Part shown: piece by piece, positions 19,164 to 28,692 of the stretch
How the letters are laid out: each line of letters starts with the position of its first letter
How positions within the stretch are numbered: the stretch's first letter is position 1
Assembly (NCBI RefSeq): GCF_000013385.1
Contig: NC_007760.1
Location: forward strand, 310,001-374,000
Direction: 5' to 3'
Origin: Anaeromyxobacter dehalogenans 2CP-C
Lineage (GTDB): Bacteria; Myxococcota; Myxococcia; Myxococcales; Anaeromyxobacteraceae
Length of the DNA: 64,000 nucleotides
The notes under the pieces: model-generated
Told to the model about the DNA's origin: nothing
The model's database searches: none
Seen by the model: only the letters and a program-made list of their open reading frames with translations
Program-made: the position numbers and the translations under genes

Positions 19164-19206
19164 GGCGGCCCGCACCCGCCCCGCGAGCGGGGGAGCGCGG
19201 GCCGCC
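19164..19206 (-). terminator. Long hairpin, probable terminator of the 19230-19733 gene
   Basis: GGCGGCCCGC (19164-19173) pairs perfectly with GCGGGCCGCC (19197-19206). The 23-nt interior can itself fold imperfectly. Read leftward it is followed by GTTTCAC, only a short T run. Confidence 0.5.
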
Positions 19207-19229
19207 GGGCGCCGCGAGGACGCGGGCCG

Positions 19230-19733
19230 CTAGTCCCAGTAGCCGCCGATGCGGCCCTCCACGATCGTGAACGTCTTGTCGTGCGTCACGCCGGCCGCGT
19301 CGGGCACCTCGACGATGCGCGCGAGCACGCCCGCCTCGACGAACGCGCCCAGGCCCATCACGCCGAGGCGCACGCCGAGCGCGCCGCCGTAGCCGATCTT
19401 GACCGGCTCCTCGACGAGCGAGTTCACCGTCATGATGCCGCGCAGGTAGACCGGGAACAGCGGCGGCGACACCACCAGCATCGGGCGCAGGTCGACGTCG
19501 AACTTCGAGTCCTCGACGTCGCCCAGGTTCGCGACCGCGCCCAGCTCGAGCTTCAGCATGTCCGCGAAGCCGTAGCCGGCGGTGAGCATCACGTTGGTGG
19601 GGATCCGCTCGGTGGGCGACGGATCGATCCGGGCGCCGCTGCCGACCGACAGCTCGAGCAGGCCGCCGGCGCGGGCGGCCGCCGGCGCGCCGAGGAGCGC
19701 GAGCGCGAGGACGGACCAGGCGAACTTCGTCAT
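19230..19733 (-). CDS. Secreted or outer-membrane hypothetical protein
   Basis: 167-aa protein with a Sec signal peptide (MTKFAWSVLALALLGAPAAARAG, cleavage near ARA-GG). The mature part has alternating hydrophobic and polar residues (LLELSVGSGARI, VMLTAGYGFADMLKLELGAV) consistent with a small beta-barrel or periplasmic beta protein. The ATG at 19733 has a very strong AAGGAGGCTTC site. No family recognised. Confidence 0.75.
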   Translation of the reverse strand: MTKFAWSVLALALLGAPAAARAGGLLELSVGSGARIDPSPTERIPTNVMLTAGYGFADMLKLELGAVANLGDVEDSKFDVDLRPMLVVSPPLFPVYLRGIMTVNSLVEEPVKIGYGGALGVRLGVMGLGAFVEAGVLARIVEVPDAAGVTHDKTFTIVEGRIGGYWD

Positions 19734-19867
19734 GAAGCCTCCTTCCGCGGCCGCGACGGCGGCCGATCGGGCGGCCGAGTGTATGCCGGGCCTCGCGCGC
19801 GGCGAAGCGCCGCGCGCGGCGACGGTGCGGGGGGAGGTGGGTGCGACGCCGCCGCGGTGCGCGGCCG

Positions 19868-21577
19868 TCAGTAGCGGTAGCCCTGGGCGATGGGGAAGCG
19901 GCGCCCCTCGCCGAACGCCTTCTCGCTCACCTTCAGCACCGGCGCCGCCTGCCGGCGCTTGTACTCGCTCTGCACCACCATGCGCAGCACGCGGCGGACG
20001 GTGGCCTCGTCGTGCCCGCGCGCCACGATGGCCTCGAGCGGCCGGCGCTCCTCCACGTAGGCCTGCAGGATGTCGTCGAGCACGTCGTACGGCGGCAGCG
20101 AGTCCTGGTCGAGCTGGCCCGGCTTCAGCTCGGCCGAGGGCGGCTTCGTGAAGGTGCGCTCCGGGACGAGCGTCCGGCCGGCGCGCGCGTTCGCGGCGCG
20201 GGCCACCCGGTACACCAGCGTCTTCGGCACGTCGCCGATGGCGGCGAGGCCGCCGGCCATGTCGCCGTAGAGCGTGCAGTAGCCGACCGCGATCTCGCTC
20301 TTGTTGCCGGTGGTGAGCACCAGCGCGCCGGTGTCGTTCGAGATCGCCATCAGGATCTGGCCGCGGATGCGGGCCTGGACGTTCTGGTCGGCGAGGTCGC
20401 AGAGCGGCGGCGCGCCGTCGGCGGCGAGCGCCGCGAGGAAGGCGGCGTGCATCGGCTCGATGCCGATCTCGCGGAAGCCGACGCCCAGGTTGCGGGCCAG
20501 CTCGGCCGCGTCCTCGCGCGAGTGGCCGGAGCTGTAGCGGGAGGGCATCGCCACGCCGAGGACGTTCTCCGCGCCGAGCGCCTCGGCGGCGACGCAGGCG
20601 GTGAGCGCCGAGTCGATGCCGCCGGAGAGCCCGACCACGGCCTGCCGGAACCCGCACTTGCGCACGTAGTCGCGGACGCCCATCACCAGCGCGCGGAGCA
20701 CCTCGTCGGCCTGCGGATCCGCGGGCGGCGCCGGCGGCGGCGGCAGCGGGCGGCCGTCGAGGCCGAGCGCGAGCGGCGCGCCGCCGTCGAGGTCGCAGAC
20801 CAGCACCACCTCCTCGAACAGCGGCGCCCGCGCCAGCACCGCGCCGTCGCGCGCGAGGAGCATCGACCCGCCGTCGAACAGCAGGGCGTCGTTCCCGCCC
20901 ACCTGGTTCACGTAGGCGATGGGCGCGCCGTGGTCCCGCGCGCTGGCCGAGAGCATGCGCTCGCGCAGCGGCGCCTTGCCCATCGCGTACGGCGAGGCGG
21001 AGACGTTCACCACCAGCCCCGCCCCGGCGCGCACCAGGTCGGCGATGGGATCGCGCGCGTAGCGGGGGCGGTCCCAGAAGCGCTGGTCGTTCCAGATGTC
21101 CTCGCAGACCGAGAGGCCGAGCGGCACGCCCAGCCCCTCGGGCGCGGCGGCGGTCGTCGAGGCGCCGGCCGGGAGGAAGTAGCGGGTCTCGTCGAACACG
21201 TCGTAGGTGGGCAGCAGCGACTTTCGCCCCACCGCCGCCACCCGGCCCTCCGAGATCAGCGCCGCGGCGTTGTACACGCCGGGGGGCGGCGCGCCGGCGG
21301 GCGCCTCGGGGAAGCCGACCACGAGCGCGATGCCCTTCGACCAGGCGGCCGGGCGGGCGAGCTCCTCGAGCGCCTGCCGGGCGCGCTCGAGGAAGTCGGG
21401 CAGGTCGAGCAGGTCTCGCGGCGGGTAGCCGCACACCGTCAGCTCGGGGAACACGGCGAGGGCGGCGCCGGCGTCGCGGGCGACCTCGGCGGCGGCCCGC
21501 ACCCGGGCGGCGTTGCCGGCGAAGTCCCCCACCGTCGTGTTCACCTGCGCGAGCGCGATGCGTCCGGAACGGGCCAT
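19868..21577 (-). CDS. nadE: Glutamine-dependent NAD+ synthetase
   Basis: Last step of NAD biosynthesis: amidation of deamido-NAD using glutamine. The protein is 569 aa with two domains. An N-terminal nitrilase-fold glutaminase domain (about 1-270) has catalytic Glu45 (FPELTVCGYP), Lys119 (GRKSLLPTYDVFDE) and Cys158 (LGLSVCEDIW). A C-terminal synthetase domain has the PP-loop VGLSGGIDSALTA and TTGNKSEIAVGY. The ATG at 21577 gives MARSGRIALAQ, a typical start; longer frames upstream run into the divergent gene. There is only a 28-nt gap to the divergent GGDEF-like gene. Confidence 0.95.
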   Translation of the reverse strand: MARSGRIALAQVNTTVGDFAGNAARVRAAAEVARDAGAALAVFPELTVCGYPPRDLLDLPDFLERARQALEELARPAAWSKGIALVVGFPEAPAGAPPPGVYNAAALISEGRVAAVGRKSLLPTYDVFDETRYFLPAGASTTAAAPEGLGVPLGLSVCEDIWNDQRFWDRPRYARDPIADLVRAGAGLVVNVSASPYAMGKAPLRERMLSASARDHGAPIAYVNQVGGNDALLFDGGSMLLARDGAVLARAPLFEEVVLVCDLDGGAPLALGLDGRPLPPPPAPPADPQADEVLRALVMGVRDYVRKCGFRQAVVGLSGGIDSALTACVAAEALGAENVLGVAMPSRYSSGHSREDAAELARNLGVGFREIGIEPMHAAFLAALAADGAPPLCDLADQNVQARIRGQILMAISNDTGALVLTTGNKSEIAVGYCTLYGDMAGGLAAIGDVPKTLVYRVARAANARAGRTLVPERTFTKPPSAELKPGQLDQDSLPPYDVLDDILQAYVEERRPLEAIVARGHDEATVRRVLRMVVQSEYKRRQAAPVLKVSEKAFGEGRRFPIAQGYRY

Positions 21578-21605
21578 GGGAGAGGATGCTACATTAGGAG
21601 CCATC

Positions 21606-22511
21606 GTGCCGCGCCGCATCCTGGTCGCCGAGGCCTCCGCGCCGCTCCTCGCGCCGCTGCGCCGGCCGCTCCGCGCCGCCGGCGTGGAGCTGGACGCGAT
21701 CTCGCCCGCGGCGGCCTCGGGGCGGCTCGGGCCCGCCTCGCACGTCGCCGCCATCGTGCCTGGCGGCGCCGCCGGCGCCGAGGCGGTGCGCGCGATCCGG
21801 GCGGCCGATCCGCTGCTGCCGGTGATCGCGCTGTTCGCCGACGAGGCCGAGGCCGCCGCCGCGGCGCAGGGCGAGGCGCTGGGCGCCGACGGCGCGCTGG
21901 TGGCGCCGGTGGGGCCGGCCGCGGTGGTGGGGGCCTGCCGGCTGGCGGAGCGGCTCCGGGCGGCCACGGCGCGGGCGGTGGAGGCGGACGCGCGCCGCCT
22001 CGCGGCGGAGGCGCCGCGCCACGCCGCCGACCTCGAGTTCCTGAAGCGGCTGCTGCCGCTCGAGGTGAAGCGCTCGCGCCGCTACGGGTACCCGGTGTCG
22101 ATCGCGCTCGTGGCGGTGGACCGGTTCGCGGAGGTGGCCGGGCGGCTCGGCCCGCACGGCCGCACCGCGGTGCTGGCCGAGGTGCTCGGGCTGCTGGCCG
22201 CGTCGGTGCGCGACATCGACCTCGCCGCGCCGTTCGCCGGCGAGCGGTTCGTGGTGCTCATGCCGCACACGCGCGCCGAGGGCGGGCTGCAGGTGGCCCG
22301 GCGGCTCTGCGCGCGCATCCGCGAGCGCGGCGCCGGCGAGGGGATCACCGTGAGCGCCGGGGTGGCCGGGCACGACGGCGGCGGGACGGTCTCGTTCGCC
22401 GGCCTGGTGAAGCGCGCCGCCGAGGCGCTCACGCGCGCGCGCGCCGCGGGCGGGGACCGGGCCGAGCCGGCGGAGCCGCCCCGCCCCCGCGACCGCATCG
22501 TCATGGGGTGA
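21606..22511 (+). CDS. Degenerate receiver-GGDEF protein
   Basis: 301-aa protein with a receiver-like N-terminal domain (about 1-120) and a GGDEF-like domain (about 150-280). The GGDEF signature reads AGERF (within FAGERFVVLMPHT) and the receiver domain lacks the acidic pair and the phospho-acceptor Asp (ILVAEASAP, then HVAAIVPGG), so both domains appear degenerate. It may bind c-di-GMP or partners rather than make the messenger; weak cyclase activity cannot be ruled out. The start is the GTG at 21606, with AGGAG 5 nt upstream. Confidence 0.7.
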   Translation: MPRRILVAEASAPLLAPLRRPLRAAGVELDAISPAAASGRLGPASHVAAIVPGGAAGAEAVRAIRAADPLLPVIALFADEAEAAAAAQGEALGADGALVAPVGPAAVVGACRLAERLRAATARAVEADARRLAAEAPRHAADLEFLKRLLPLEVKRSRRYGYPVSIALVAVDRFAEVAGRLGPHGRTAVLAEVLGLLAASVRDIDLAAPFAGERFVVLMPHTRAEGGLQVARRLCARIRERGAGEGITVSAGVAGHDGGGTVSFAGLVKRAAEALTRARAAGGDRAEPAEPPRPRDRIVMG

Positions 22512-22515
22512 CCGC

Positions 22516-23610
22516 ATGCGCCGCTCGCTCGCCGCCGCCCTCGCCGCCGCCCTCGCCGCCGCCCTCGCCGCCGCCCTCGCCGCCGCCCTCGCGGCGCTAG
22601 CCTCCGCCGGCGGGCTGGCGGGGTGCCGCCGCGCCGGCCCCGAGCTGCCCGAGGTCCGCCTGCACGCCTCGCCCGACCTGCCGGGCGAGGTGGTGCGCGA
22701 CCTCGCCGCCCGCTTCGCGGTGGCGCGGGTGGTGCTCGTGCCCCGCGCCGAGGACGCGGAGGTGGCCTGGGCCTCGGATCCCGCGGCCCTCCTCGCGCTG
22801 GCGCCGAGGCTCGTGCCGGGCAGCGCCGCGCCCGATCCGGCCACCGCGCGGTTCGCCGATCCGCAGGGGCGCTTCGCGCCGGTGGCGGCGCGCGCGCGGG
22901 TGCTGCTCGTGGCCCGGGACGGGCGCCTGCCGGTGGATCCCGTCAACCTGCGCGACCTCGCCGATCCGCGCCTGCGGGGCCGCATCGCGCTCGCGCACCC
23001 ATCGCGCGGCGCCGGGCCGGCGACCTGCGCGGCCCTCTCGCTCGTCTACGGCGAGGCGAGCGTGGGACGCTTCCTGCGCCTCGTCGCGGCGAACGCGCCG
23101 GTGGTCGTGGGCTCGGACGCGGAGGTGCGCGCGGCGGTGGCGGCGGGGCGCGCCGCGGTGGGCCTGGCCGGCTCGGTGGACGGCGCCGCCGGCGCGGCGA
23201 GCGCGGCCGCCCTGCGCGTGGTCTACCCGGACCAGGCCGGGCGCGGGGCGGTGGTGCTGCCGACCGCGGCGGCGGCGCTCGCGCCGGCGGGCGGGGGCGC
23301 GCCCTCGCCCGCGGCGGCACGGCTGGTGGCCTGGATGGCGGGGCGGGACGCGGAGCGGATCCTGGTGGCGCGCGCGCCGGGGCTCCTGCCGCTGCGCCCC
23401 GAGACCCCGGTGCCGGTCGGCGTCGAGCCGGCCGGCAACCTGCGCGCGCTCTCGCTCGACTGGGACCGGCTCGCCGCGGAGGCGGCCCGGCTCGCGCCGC
23501 TGCTCGAGCGCTGGCCGGACGGGTTCGCCGCGGCGGGGCACGGGCGCGCGGGCGCGACGGAAGCGGCGTCCCCCGAGGGACGGCCGGGGCGCGCCGATCA
23601 CGCACCGTGA
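22516..23610 (+). CDS. Orphan periplasmic solute-binding lipoprotein (Fe3+/thiamine-type ABC binding fold)
   Basis: 364-aa protein. The signal peptide consists almost entirely of repeats of Leu-Ala-Ala-Ala, ends in the lipobox LAGC, and is encoded by a 12-bp tandem repeat. The mature part resembles type 2 extracellular solute-binding proteins of the Fe3+ or spermidine/thiamine class (VNLRDLADPRLRGRIALAHP, then AALSLVYGEASVGRFLRLVAANAP). No permease or ATPase gene is adjacent, so it may serve a transporter encoded elsewhere or a sensor. The ATG at 22516 follows the upstream stop by 4 nt, so the two genes are coupled. Confidence 0.7.
   Translation: MRRSLAAALAAALAAALAAALAAALAALASAGGLAGCRRAGPELPEVRLHASPDLPGEVVRDLAARFAVARVVLVPRAEDAEVAWASDPAALLALAPRLVPGSAAPDPATARFADPQGRFAPVAARARVLLVARDGRLPVDPVNLRDLADPRLRGRIALAHPSRGAGPATCAALSLVYGEASVGRFLRLVAANAPVVVGSDAEVRAAVAAGRAAVGLAGSVDGAAGAASAAALRVVYPDQAGRGAVVLPTAAAALAPAGGGAPSPAAARLVAWMAGRDAERILVARAPGLLPLRPETPVPVGVEPAGNLRALSLDWDRLAAEAARLAPLLERWPDGFAAAGHGRAGATEAASPEGRPGRADHAP
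22528..22587 (+). repeat. 12-bp tandem repeat inside the signal peptide coding region
   Basis: Five perfect copies of CTCGCCGCCGCC lie in tandem and are followed by a degenerate copy. Each unit adds four residues (Leu-Ala-Ala-Ala) in frame, so slippage would alter signal peptide length without a frameshift. Confidence 0.85.
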
Positions 23611-23964
23611 ACGTTCTCCGCGCGTCTGGACGGACGCAGGGTCTGGGTCAGGCTGGGTCGCCCGGACACCCTTCACGGAGTGTATGCGACCGAGTTTCGC
23701 GCCCCATAAGGGGCCTCGCGGTTCAGCCCGGCAGGGTTATCTCACCCGCCCCGGGTGGGATGAAAATCAAAAATCCACCTTGGGAACGCCTGCTTACGTA
23801 GCAGTCCCGTTTGGGGGCTAGAAACCATAGGGGGCGTTATTATCGTCGGGATCGCCAGCAACGGGCGACCAAGCAGGGGCGTGCGAAGGCCTCCCTGGTT
23901 CGGCCGACCGGGTAGATGCTGGGTGACATGCCCCACAGCGGGCACTTCCGGGGAAGGAATCACG
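23611..23964. other. Intergenic region with structured potential leader
   Basis: No gene is recognisable in about 350 bases of lower GC content. Features that can be seen: GCCCC-ATAA-GGGGC at 23701-23714; CACCCG-CCC-CGGGTG at 23743-23757; GGTGG(G)AT pairing with ATCCACC across an A-rich loop at 23754-23779; and GGGA..CTGCT-TACGT-AGCAG-TCCC at 23783-23808. A TATTAT (-10-like) lies at 23838-23843. These could form a folded 5' leader or terminators for the upstream lipoprotein gene. They match no riboswitch class that I know. Confidence 0.5.
23783..23808 (+). ncRNA. Candidate structured RNA element
   Basis: GGGA and TCCC enclose an inner perfect stem CTGCT/AGCAG (23790-23794 and 23800-23804) with loop TACGT. 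Together with the adjacent A-rich hairpin it gives a compact tandem-hairpin block about 155 nt before the HTH gene. No class assigned. Confidence 0.25.
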
Positions 23965-24309
23965 ATGGCTCAGATCGATATCGAGATCCTCACGCCGTTC
24001 GCCGCCAAGTTCATGGAGGGCACCAGCCTCACGCCGGCCGAGCGGGCCGAGGTGCTCCGCATCGCGCAGGGGTTCGCGTGCAAGGACTCGGCGGCCGCCG
24101 CCGGCGTCTCGCCCGAGACGATCCGCGCCCGCCGCAAGCGCATCTACCGCAAGCTCGACGTCCCCGGCTCCGGCGAGCTGCTCGCGAGCCTGCTCTCGCT
24201 CTCGCTGAAGATGCTGGCGAAGGGCGAGCGGATCGAGCCGCGCCCGGTGGCCCCGGCCCAGCCGCAGCCGGCCGCCGCGACGACCAGCAGCGCCGTCATG
24301 GCGCGCTAG
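23965..24309 (+). CDS. Stand-alone LuxR-type HTH protein
   Basis: 114-aa protein consisting of little more than a GerE/LuxR-like helix-turn-helix: LTPAERAEVLRIAQGFACKD, then AAAAGVSPETIRARRKRIYRKL (residues about 22-66). A helical stretch and a Pro/Ala-rich tail follow. There is no receiver or sensor domain. It probably acts as a DNA-binding regulator whose activity is set by abundance or a partner. The ATG at 23965 has an AAGGAATCACG site. The long structured leader suggests post-transcriptional control (inference). Confidence 0.8.
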   Translation: MAQIDIEILTPFAAKFMEGTSLTPAERAEVLRIAQGFACKDSAAAAGVSPETIRARRKRIYRKLDVPGSGELLASLLSLSLKMLAKGERIEPRPVAPAQPQPAAATTSSAVMAR

Positions 24310-24345
24310 CCGAACGCGCTCCCGACCCGGACGTCTCCAGCGTCT

Positions 24346-24374
24346 GGCGGGCCGCCCCAGCGTGGCGGCCCGCC
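24346..24374 (+). terminator. Hairpin between converging HTH and transketolase genes
   Basis: A perfect 11-bp stem, GGCGGGCCGCC (24346-24356) with GGCGGCCCGCC (24364-24374), and a 7-nt loop. There is no T tract on either side, so termination would depend on the stem alone or on Rho. Confidence 0.45.
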
Positions 24375-24452
24375 GGGCGCGTCTCACGCCTCACGCCGAC
24401 GGAGGGGCCCGCCCCGCGCGGCGCGGCCCCCGTCCCCCCCCGACCGCAGCGC

Positions 24453-26450
24453 TCACCCCGCCAGCCAGCGCGCCACGCGCCCGGCCACCTGCGCCGGCGT
24501 GAAGCCGTAGTCCTCGGCGAGCGCCTTCTCCGGCGCGCTCGAGCCGAAGCGCTCGATCCCGAGCACCAGGCCGTCGCGGCCGGCGAGCTGCCACCACTCC
24601 GTGCCCCGCGCCGCCTCCACCACCGCCACCCGCTGGCCGGGCGGCACCACCTCGTCGCGCCAGGCCTTCGGCTGCGCGAGGAAGCACTCCAGGCACGGGA
24701 TCGACGCGAGCCGGCCCACCACGCCCTGCTTCGCGAGCGCCTCGAGCGCGGCCTGCGCGAGCGGCACCTCCGAGCCGGTGGCGGCGAGCGTGAACGTGGC
24801 GCCCGCGGGCGCGTCCACCAGGTAGCCGCCGCGGAGGATCGCCTCCGGGTCGAGCGGCACCGACCGCTTCACCGGCGCGAGCTTCTGCCGGGTGAGGACG
24901 AGCGCGGTGGGGCCGTCGCGGCGCTGGAGCGCGTGGGCCCAGGCGGCGGCGGTCTCCTCCGGATCGGCGGGGCGGCAGACGTGCAGGTTCGGGATGGCCC
25001 GCAGCGCGGTGAGGTGCTCGATCGGCTGGTGCGTGGGGCCGTCCTCGCCGAGGAAGATCGAGTCGTGCGTCCAGACGTAGATCGCTTGCAGCTTCGAGAG
25101 CGCGGCGAGCCGGACCGGCGGGCGCATGTAGTCGGCGAACTGCAGGAACGTGCCGACGAACGGGACGAACAGGCCGTCGTACGCGAGGCCGTTCGCGATC
25201 GCGCCCATGGCGTGCTCGCGGATGCCGAAGTGGACGTTGCGGCCGGCGAAGCTGCCCGGCGCGACCGAGCCCGCGCCCTTGATCTCGGTGAGGTTCGACT
25301 CGGCGAGGTCCGCCGACCCGCCCACCAGGCACGGCACGAGCGGCGCGATCTTCTGCAGGATGGCCTGCGACACCTTGCGCGTCGCGTCCGGCGCGGGCAG
25401 CTCGGCGCGGGCGCGATCCAGGATCCGCTCCGGCACCCAGCGCTCCACGTGCGCGTCGAGCAGCGCCGCCTGCTCCGGGTTGGCGGCGCGCCAGGCGTGC
25501 TCGGCCGCGCTCCAGGCCTGCTTCTGCGCGGCCTTCTCGGCGCGGACCTCGGCCCAGTAGGCGCGGACGTCGTCCGGGACGAGGAAGCGCGGCTCGAGCG
25601 GCCACCCCAGCGCCTTCTTGGTGGCCTCCAGCTCCGCCTCGCCGAGCGGCGCGCCGTGCACGCTCGACTTGCCCGCCTTGCCGGGCGAGCCGAAGCCGAT
25701 GGTGGTGTGCACGCGGACGAGGCTCGGGCGGCCCAGCTCGGCCTTCGCCGCCTGGATGGCGCGGTCGATGCCGTCGAGGTCGCGGCCGTCCACCGACTGC
25801 ACGTGCCAGCCGTACGCCTCGAAGCGCTTCGTCACGTCCTCGCCGGAGAACGTGATGCTGGTCTTGCCGTCGATGGTGATGCCGTTGTCGTCGTACAGGT
25901 AAACGAGGCGGCCGAGCTTGTGGTGGCCGGCGAAGCTGGCCGCCTCGGCGGACACGCCCTCCATCAGGTCGCCGTCGGAGACGATCGCGTAGACGAACGC
26001 GTCCGCGACCGGGTTCGCGGGCCCGAGCTTCGCCGAGAGCATGGCGTGGCCGAGCGCGAAGCCCACGCCGTTCGCGAAGCCCTGGCCGAGCGGGCCGCTC
26101 GTGATCTCCACGCCGGGCAGGTGGCCGTACTCCGGGTGGCCGGGCGTGCGCGAGTGGAGCTGGCGGAACTTCTTCAGGTCGTCGAGCGTGCAGTCGAAGC
26201 CGGCCAGGTGGAGCAGCGAGTACAGCAGCATCGAGCCGTGGCCGGCGGAGAGGAGGAACCGGTCGCGGCCGAGCCAGCGCGGCTCGGCCGGGTCGAACCG
26301 CAGGTGGCGCGTCCAGAGGACGAAGGCCATGTCCGCGGCGCCCATGGGCATGCCGGGGTGGCCGCTGTTCGCCTGCTGCACGCCGTCGGCGGCGAGCATG
26401 CGGATGGTGTTCACGGCCTTCTCGACGAGCTCGGGGCGAGCGTTCGGCAC
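24453..26450 (-). CDS. tkt: Transketolase
   Basis: Thiamine-diphosphate enzyme that transfers two-carbon units in the pentose phosphate pathway. The protein is 665 aa. It contains the N-terminal [11 protein letters not shown] motif, the ThDP-Mg motif SDGDLMEG..N ([12 protein letters not shown]), the pyrimidine-domain segment [16 protein letters not shown] and the substrate-binding [20 protein letters not shown] start at the GTG at 26450, with GAGGAG 5 nt upstream. It is the last gene of a leftward cluster that starts with malQ, though a 70-nt gap separates it from the zinc-ribbon gene. Confidence 0.95.
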   Translation of the reverse strand: MPNARPELVEKAVNTIRMLAADGVQQANSGHPGMPMGAADMAFVLWTRHLRFDPAEPRWLGRDRFLLSAGHGSMLLYSLLHLAGFDCTLDDLKKFRQLHSRTPGHPEYGHLPGVEITSGPLGQGFANGVGFALGHAMLSAKLGPANPVADAFVYAIVSDGDLMEGVSAEAASFAGHHKLGRLVYLYDDNGITIDGKTSITFSGEDVTKRFEAYGWHVQSVDGRDLDGIDRAIQAAKAELGRPSLVRVHTTIGFGSPGKAGKSSVHGAPLGEAELEATKKALGWPLEPRFLVPDDVRAYWAEVRAEKAAQKQAWSAAEHAWRAANPEQAALLDAHVERWVPERILDRARAELPAPDATRKVSQAILQKIAPLVPCLVGGSADLAESNLTEIKGAGSVAPGSFAGRNVHFGIREHAMGAIANGLAYDGLFVPFVGTFLQFADYMRPPVRLAALSKLQAIYVWTHDSIFLGEDGPTHQPIEHLTALRAIPNLHVCRPADPEETAAAWAHALQRRDGPTALVLTRQKLAPVKRSVPLDPEAILRGGYLVDAPAGATFTLAATGSEVPLAQAALEALAKQGVVGRLASIPCLECFLAQPKAWRDEVVPPGQRVAVVEAARGTEWWQLAGRDGLVLGIERFGSSAPEKALAEDYGFTPAQVAGRVARWLAG

Positions 26451-26520
26451 GGGGACTCCTCGCGGGGGTGGGAAGAGGTGCGGAACATCGCCCACCGCAC
26501 CGGCGAGATCAAGGGGGGCG

Positions 26521-27117
26521 TCAGCCCCGCCCGCCACCGCCCCGGCCCCAGCGCGCCCCGAGGGCGCGGAGGACGCGGGCGCCCAGCTCGAGCGGGCCCG
26601 GCCCGCCGCCCAGCCCCTCCGCCTCGAGCCGCCGCCGCTCGCGCTCGCCCACCTCCTGCGCCAGCGCCTCGCCGAGCGCGCGGCGGGCTCCTGCCTCCTC
26701 GGCCTCCTCCCGGGCGAACGCCTCCCGGCGCGCGGCGGCCGCGCGCGCCTCCTCGCCGGCCTGTCGCGCGCGCTCGACCCGGAGCCGCTCGTCGGCGGCC
26801 CGCTGCTCCGGGGTGTCGAGCGCGGCGCCGCAGCCCGGGCACTCCACCGCGAGCGCGTGGCTGTCCATGCCGCAGCGGAGGCACCGCGTGAACGGGAGGC
26901 GGTCGCCGCGGTCGAGGAGCTGGAGCGCGGGCTCCGGCTCCGCGCCGAAGCGCTCCAGCCGCGCGCCGGTGGCGGAGGGCCCGGCCGCCGCGGGCCCCGG
27001 GGGCTGGACCGCGCCGAAGCGCGCGGCGCGGTCCGCGGCGCCGGTCGCCGGGTCGGGCGCGGCGCCGCCGTCGCGCGGGCGCTCGAGGTGCAGGAAGCGG
27101 CGGAGGCGGGAGGGCAC
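26521..27117 (-). CDS. Zinc-ribbon protein of unknown function
   Basis: 198-aa protein starting at a GTG. The first half is Pro/Ala-rich with an Arg-rich N-terminus ([13 protein letters not shown]). A CLRCG..CPGCG zinc ribbon lies at about residues 79-97, followed by a long, highly charged Ala/Glu/Arg helix likely to form a coiled coil. It starts 9 nt after the stop of the AAA ATPase gene, so it is co-transcribed and may be an adaptor for that ATPase (inference). Confidence 0.65.
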   Translation of the reverse strand: MPSRLRRFLHLERPRDGGAAPDPATGAADRAARFGAVQPPGPAAAGPSATGARLERFGAEPEPALQLLDRGDRLPFTRCLRCGMDSHALAVECPGCGAALDTPEQRAADERLRVERARQAGEEARAAAARREAFAREEAEEAGARRALGEALAQEVGERERRRLEAEGLGGGPGPLELGARVLRALGARWGRGGGGRG

Positions 27118-27126
27118 GGGAGTCGG

Positions 27127-28665
27127 TCAGCCGGCGGCGGGCGCGGAGGCGGGGCGGGTGCGGGTGCGCGCCCACTCGCGCAGGCGCGCGATGTCCTCGC
27201 GCATGGTGGTGGAGAGCGGGAGCGACTCGCGCACCGCGCGCTCGACGTGCGCCTGCGCGAGGTCCACGCCCTCGGCGAACGCGTCGTACAGGCCGGAGAC
27301 CACCGCCTGCTCGATCTCGGCGCCGCTGAAGCCCTCGCTGGCGGCGGCCAGGGCGTCGAGGTCGAAGCGGGCCGGGTCGCGGCGGCGCCGCGCCAGGTGG
27401 ATCTGGAAGATCTCGCGCCGCTCCGCCGCGAGCGGGAGGTCGATGAAGAAGATCTCGTCGAAGCGTCCCTTGCGCAGGAGCTCGGGGGGCAGCTGCTCGA
27501 TGCGGTTCGCCGTCGCGACCACGAACACCGGCGCGGTCTTCTCCTGCAGCCAGGTGAGCAGCGCGCCGAAGACGCGCGCGGTGACGCCGCCGTCGCTCAC
27601 CCCCGACGACTGCGTCCCGGAGAGCCCCTTCTCGATCTCGTCCACCCACAGCACCACCGGCGCGACGCTCTCGGCCACGCGGATGGCGCGGCGCAGGTTC
27701 TCCTCCGACGAGCCCACCAGGCCGCTGAAGATCCGGCCCATGTCGAGCCGGAGGAGCGGCAGGCGCCACTGCGCCGCGACGGCCTTCGCGGTGAGGCTCT
27801 TGCCGCAGCCCTGCACGCCGAGGAGCAGCAGGCCCTTCGGCTCGGGGAGCCCGAACCGGCGGGCCGCCTCGGAGAACGCCGCCCCGCGGCGCCCGAGCCA
27901 GGCCTTCAGGCTCGCCATGCCGCCCACGCCCGCCAGCCGCGCGTCGGTCGCGAAGTACTCGAGCAGGCCGCTCTTGCGGATCACCTGCCGCTTCTCCTCG
28001 AGCACGAGCGGCACGTCGTCGCGCGAGAGCCGGCCGTCGGTGGCGATGGCCTTCGCGAACGCGCTCTCCGCCTCGGAGAGCGTGAGCCCGAGCGCGGCCT
28101 GGATCAGCTGATCGGCGTCGTCCTGGTTCAGCTCGACCTGGGCGCGCCCGCTCTGGCGCACCACCCCCACGATCTCCTTCAGCAGCTCGAGCAGGTCGCG
28201 GTAGCCGGGCAGCGGCACGTCGAGGACCGAGAGCTCCTTCTCGATCTCCGGCGGGATGACGAGCGTGGGCGAGAGCAGGATGACGGTGGTGTAGGTGGCC
28301 TTCAGCGCGTGCCCGAGCTCGCGCAGCCCCCGCACCACCGCCGGATCCGACAGGAACGGGTGGAAGTCCTTCAGCACCACCAGCGCCGGCTCGGCGAGCT
28401 GCTCGATCGCCGCGAGCGCCGCGAGCGGATCCTTCGCGTCCTCCGGCGCCGGGCCCCGGGTGCCGCCGAGCCGCCGGAAGCCGCGGGCGACGGACCAGCC
28501 GAGCAGGGCCTTCCCGTGGCGGTCGGCGAGGCCGTCGAGGATGGCCTCCAGGCGCTGCTCCTCGGAGGTGACGAGGTAGACGAGCGGGTAGCGGGCCCGC
28601 ACCAGCGTGTCGAGCTCCTGCACGAAGGCGGGCTGGGGGCGCGGCGCGGCGCCGGGGGCGGACAT
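27127..28665 (-). CDS. Ycf46-like AAA+ ATPase
   Basis: 512-aa ATPase. The N-terminal half (about 1-240) has a P-loop-lacking RecA-like fold typical of Ycf46 ([30 protein letters not shown]), followed by a classical AAA module: Walker A GVQGCGKS (283-290), Walker [11 protein letters not shown], sensor 1 [23 protein letters not shown], and a C-terminal lid. Ycf46 proteins in cyanobacteria have been linked to regulation of inorganic carbon and photosynthesis genes; the role here is unknown. Co-transcribed with the downstream zinc-ribbon gene. ATG start at 28665. Confidence 0.85.
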   Translation of the reverse strand: MSAPGAAPRPQPAFVQELDTLVRARYPLVYLVTSEEQRLEAILDGLADRHGKALLGWSVARGFRRLGGTRGPAPEDAKDPLAALAAIEQLAEPALVVLKDFHPFLSDPAVVRGLRELGHALKATYTTVILLSPTLVIPPEIEKELSVLDVPLPGYRDLLELLKEIVGVVRQSGRAQVELNQDDADQLIQAALGLTLSEAESAFAKAIATDGRLSRDDVPLVLEEKRQVIRKSGLLEYFATDARLAGVGGMASLKAWLGRRGAAFSEAARRFGLPEPKGLLLLGVQGCGKSLTAKAVAAQWRLPLLRLDMGRIFSGLVGSSEENLRRAIRVAESVAPVVLWVDEIEKGLSGTQSSGVSDGGVTARVFGALLTWLQEKTAPVFVVATANRIEQLPPELLRKGRFDEIFFIDLPLAAERREIFQIHLARRRRDPARFDLDALAAASEGFSGAEIEQAVVSGLYDAFAEGVDLAQAHVERAVRESLPLSTTMREDIARLREWARTRTRPASAPAAG

Positions 28666-28692
28666 GCGCGCGAGTGTAGCAGCCGGCGCGCG

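Noticed and set aside
23636-23672. GGGTCTGGGTCAGGCTGGGT as a further copy of the REP-like element
   Set aside because: It shares only CTGGGTC and lacks the palindromic half, so it is likely a chance resemblance.
23611-23964. c-di-GMP (GEMM), fluoride or guanidine riboswitch before the HTH gene
   Set aside because: The conserved cores of these classes are not present in the region; only simple hairpins are visible.
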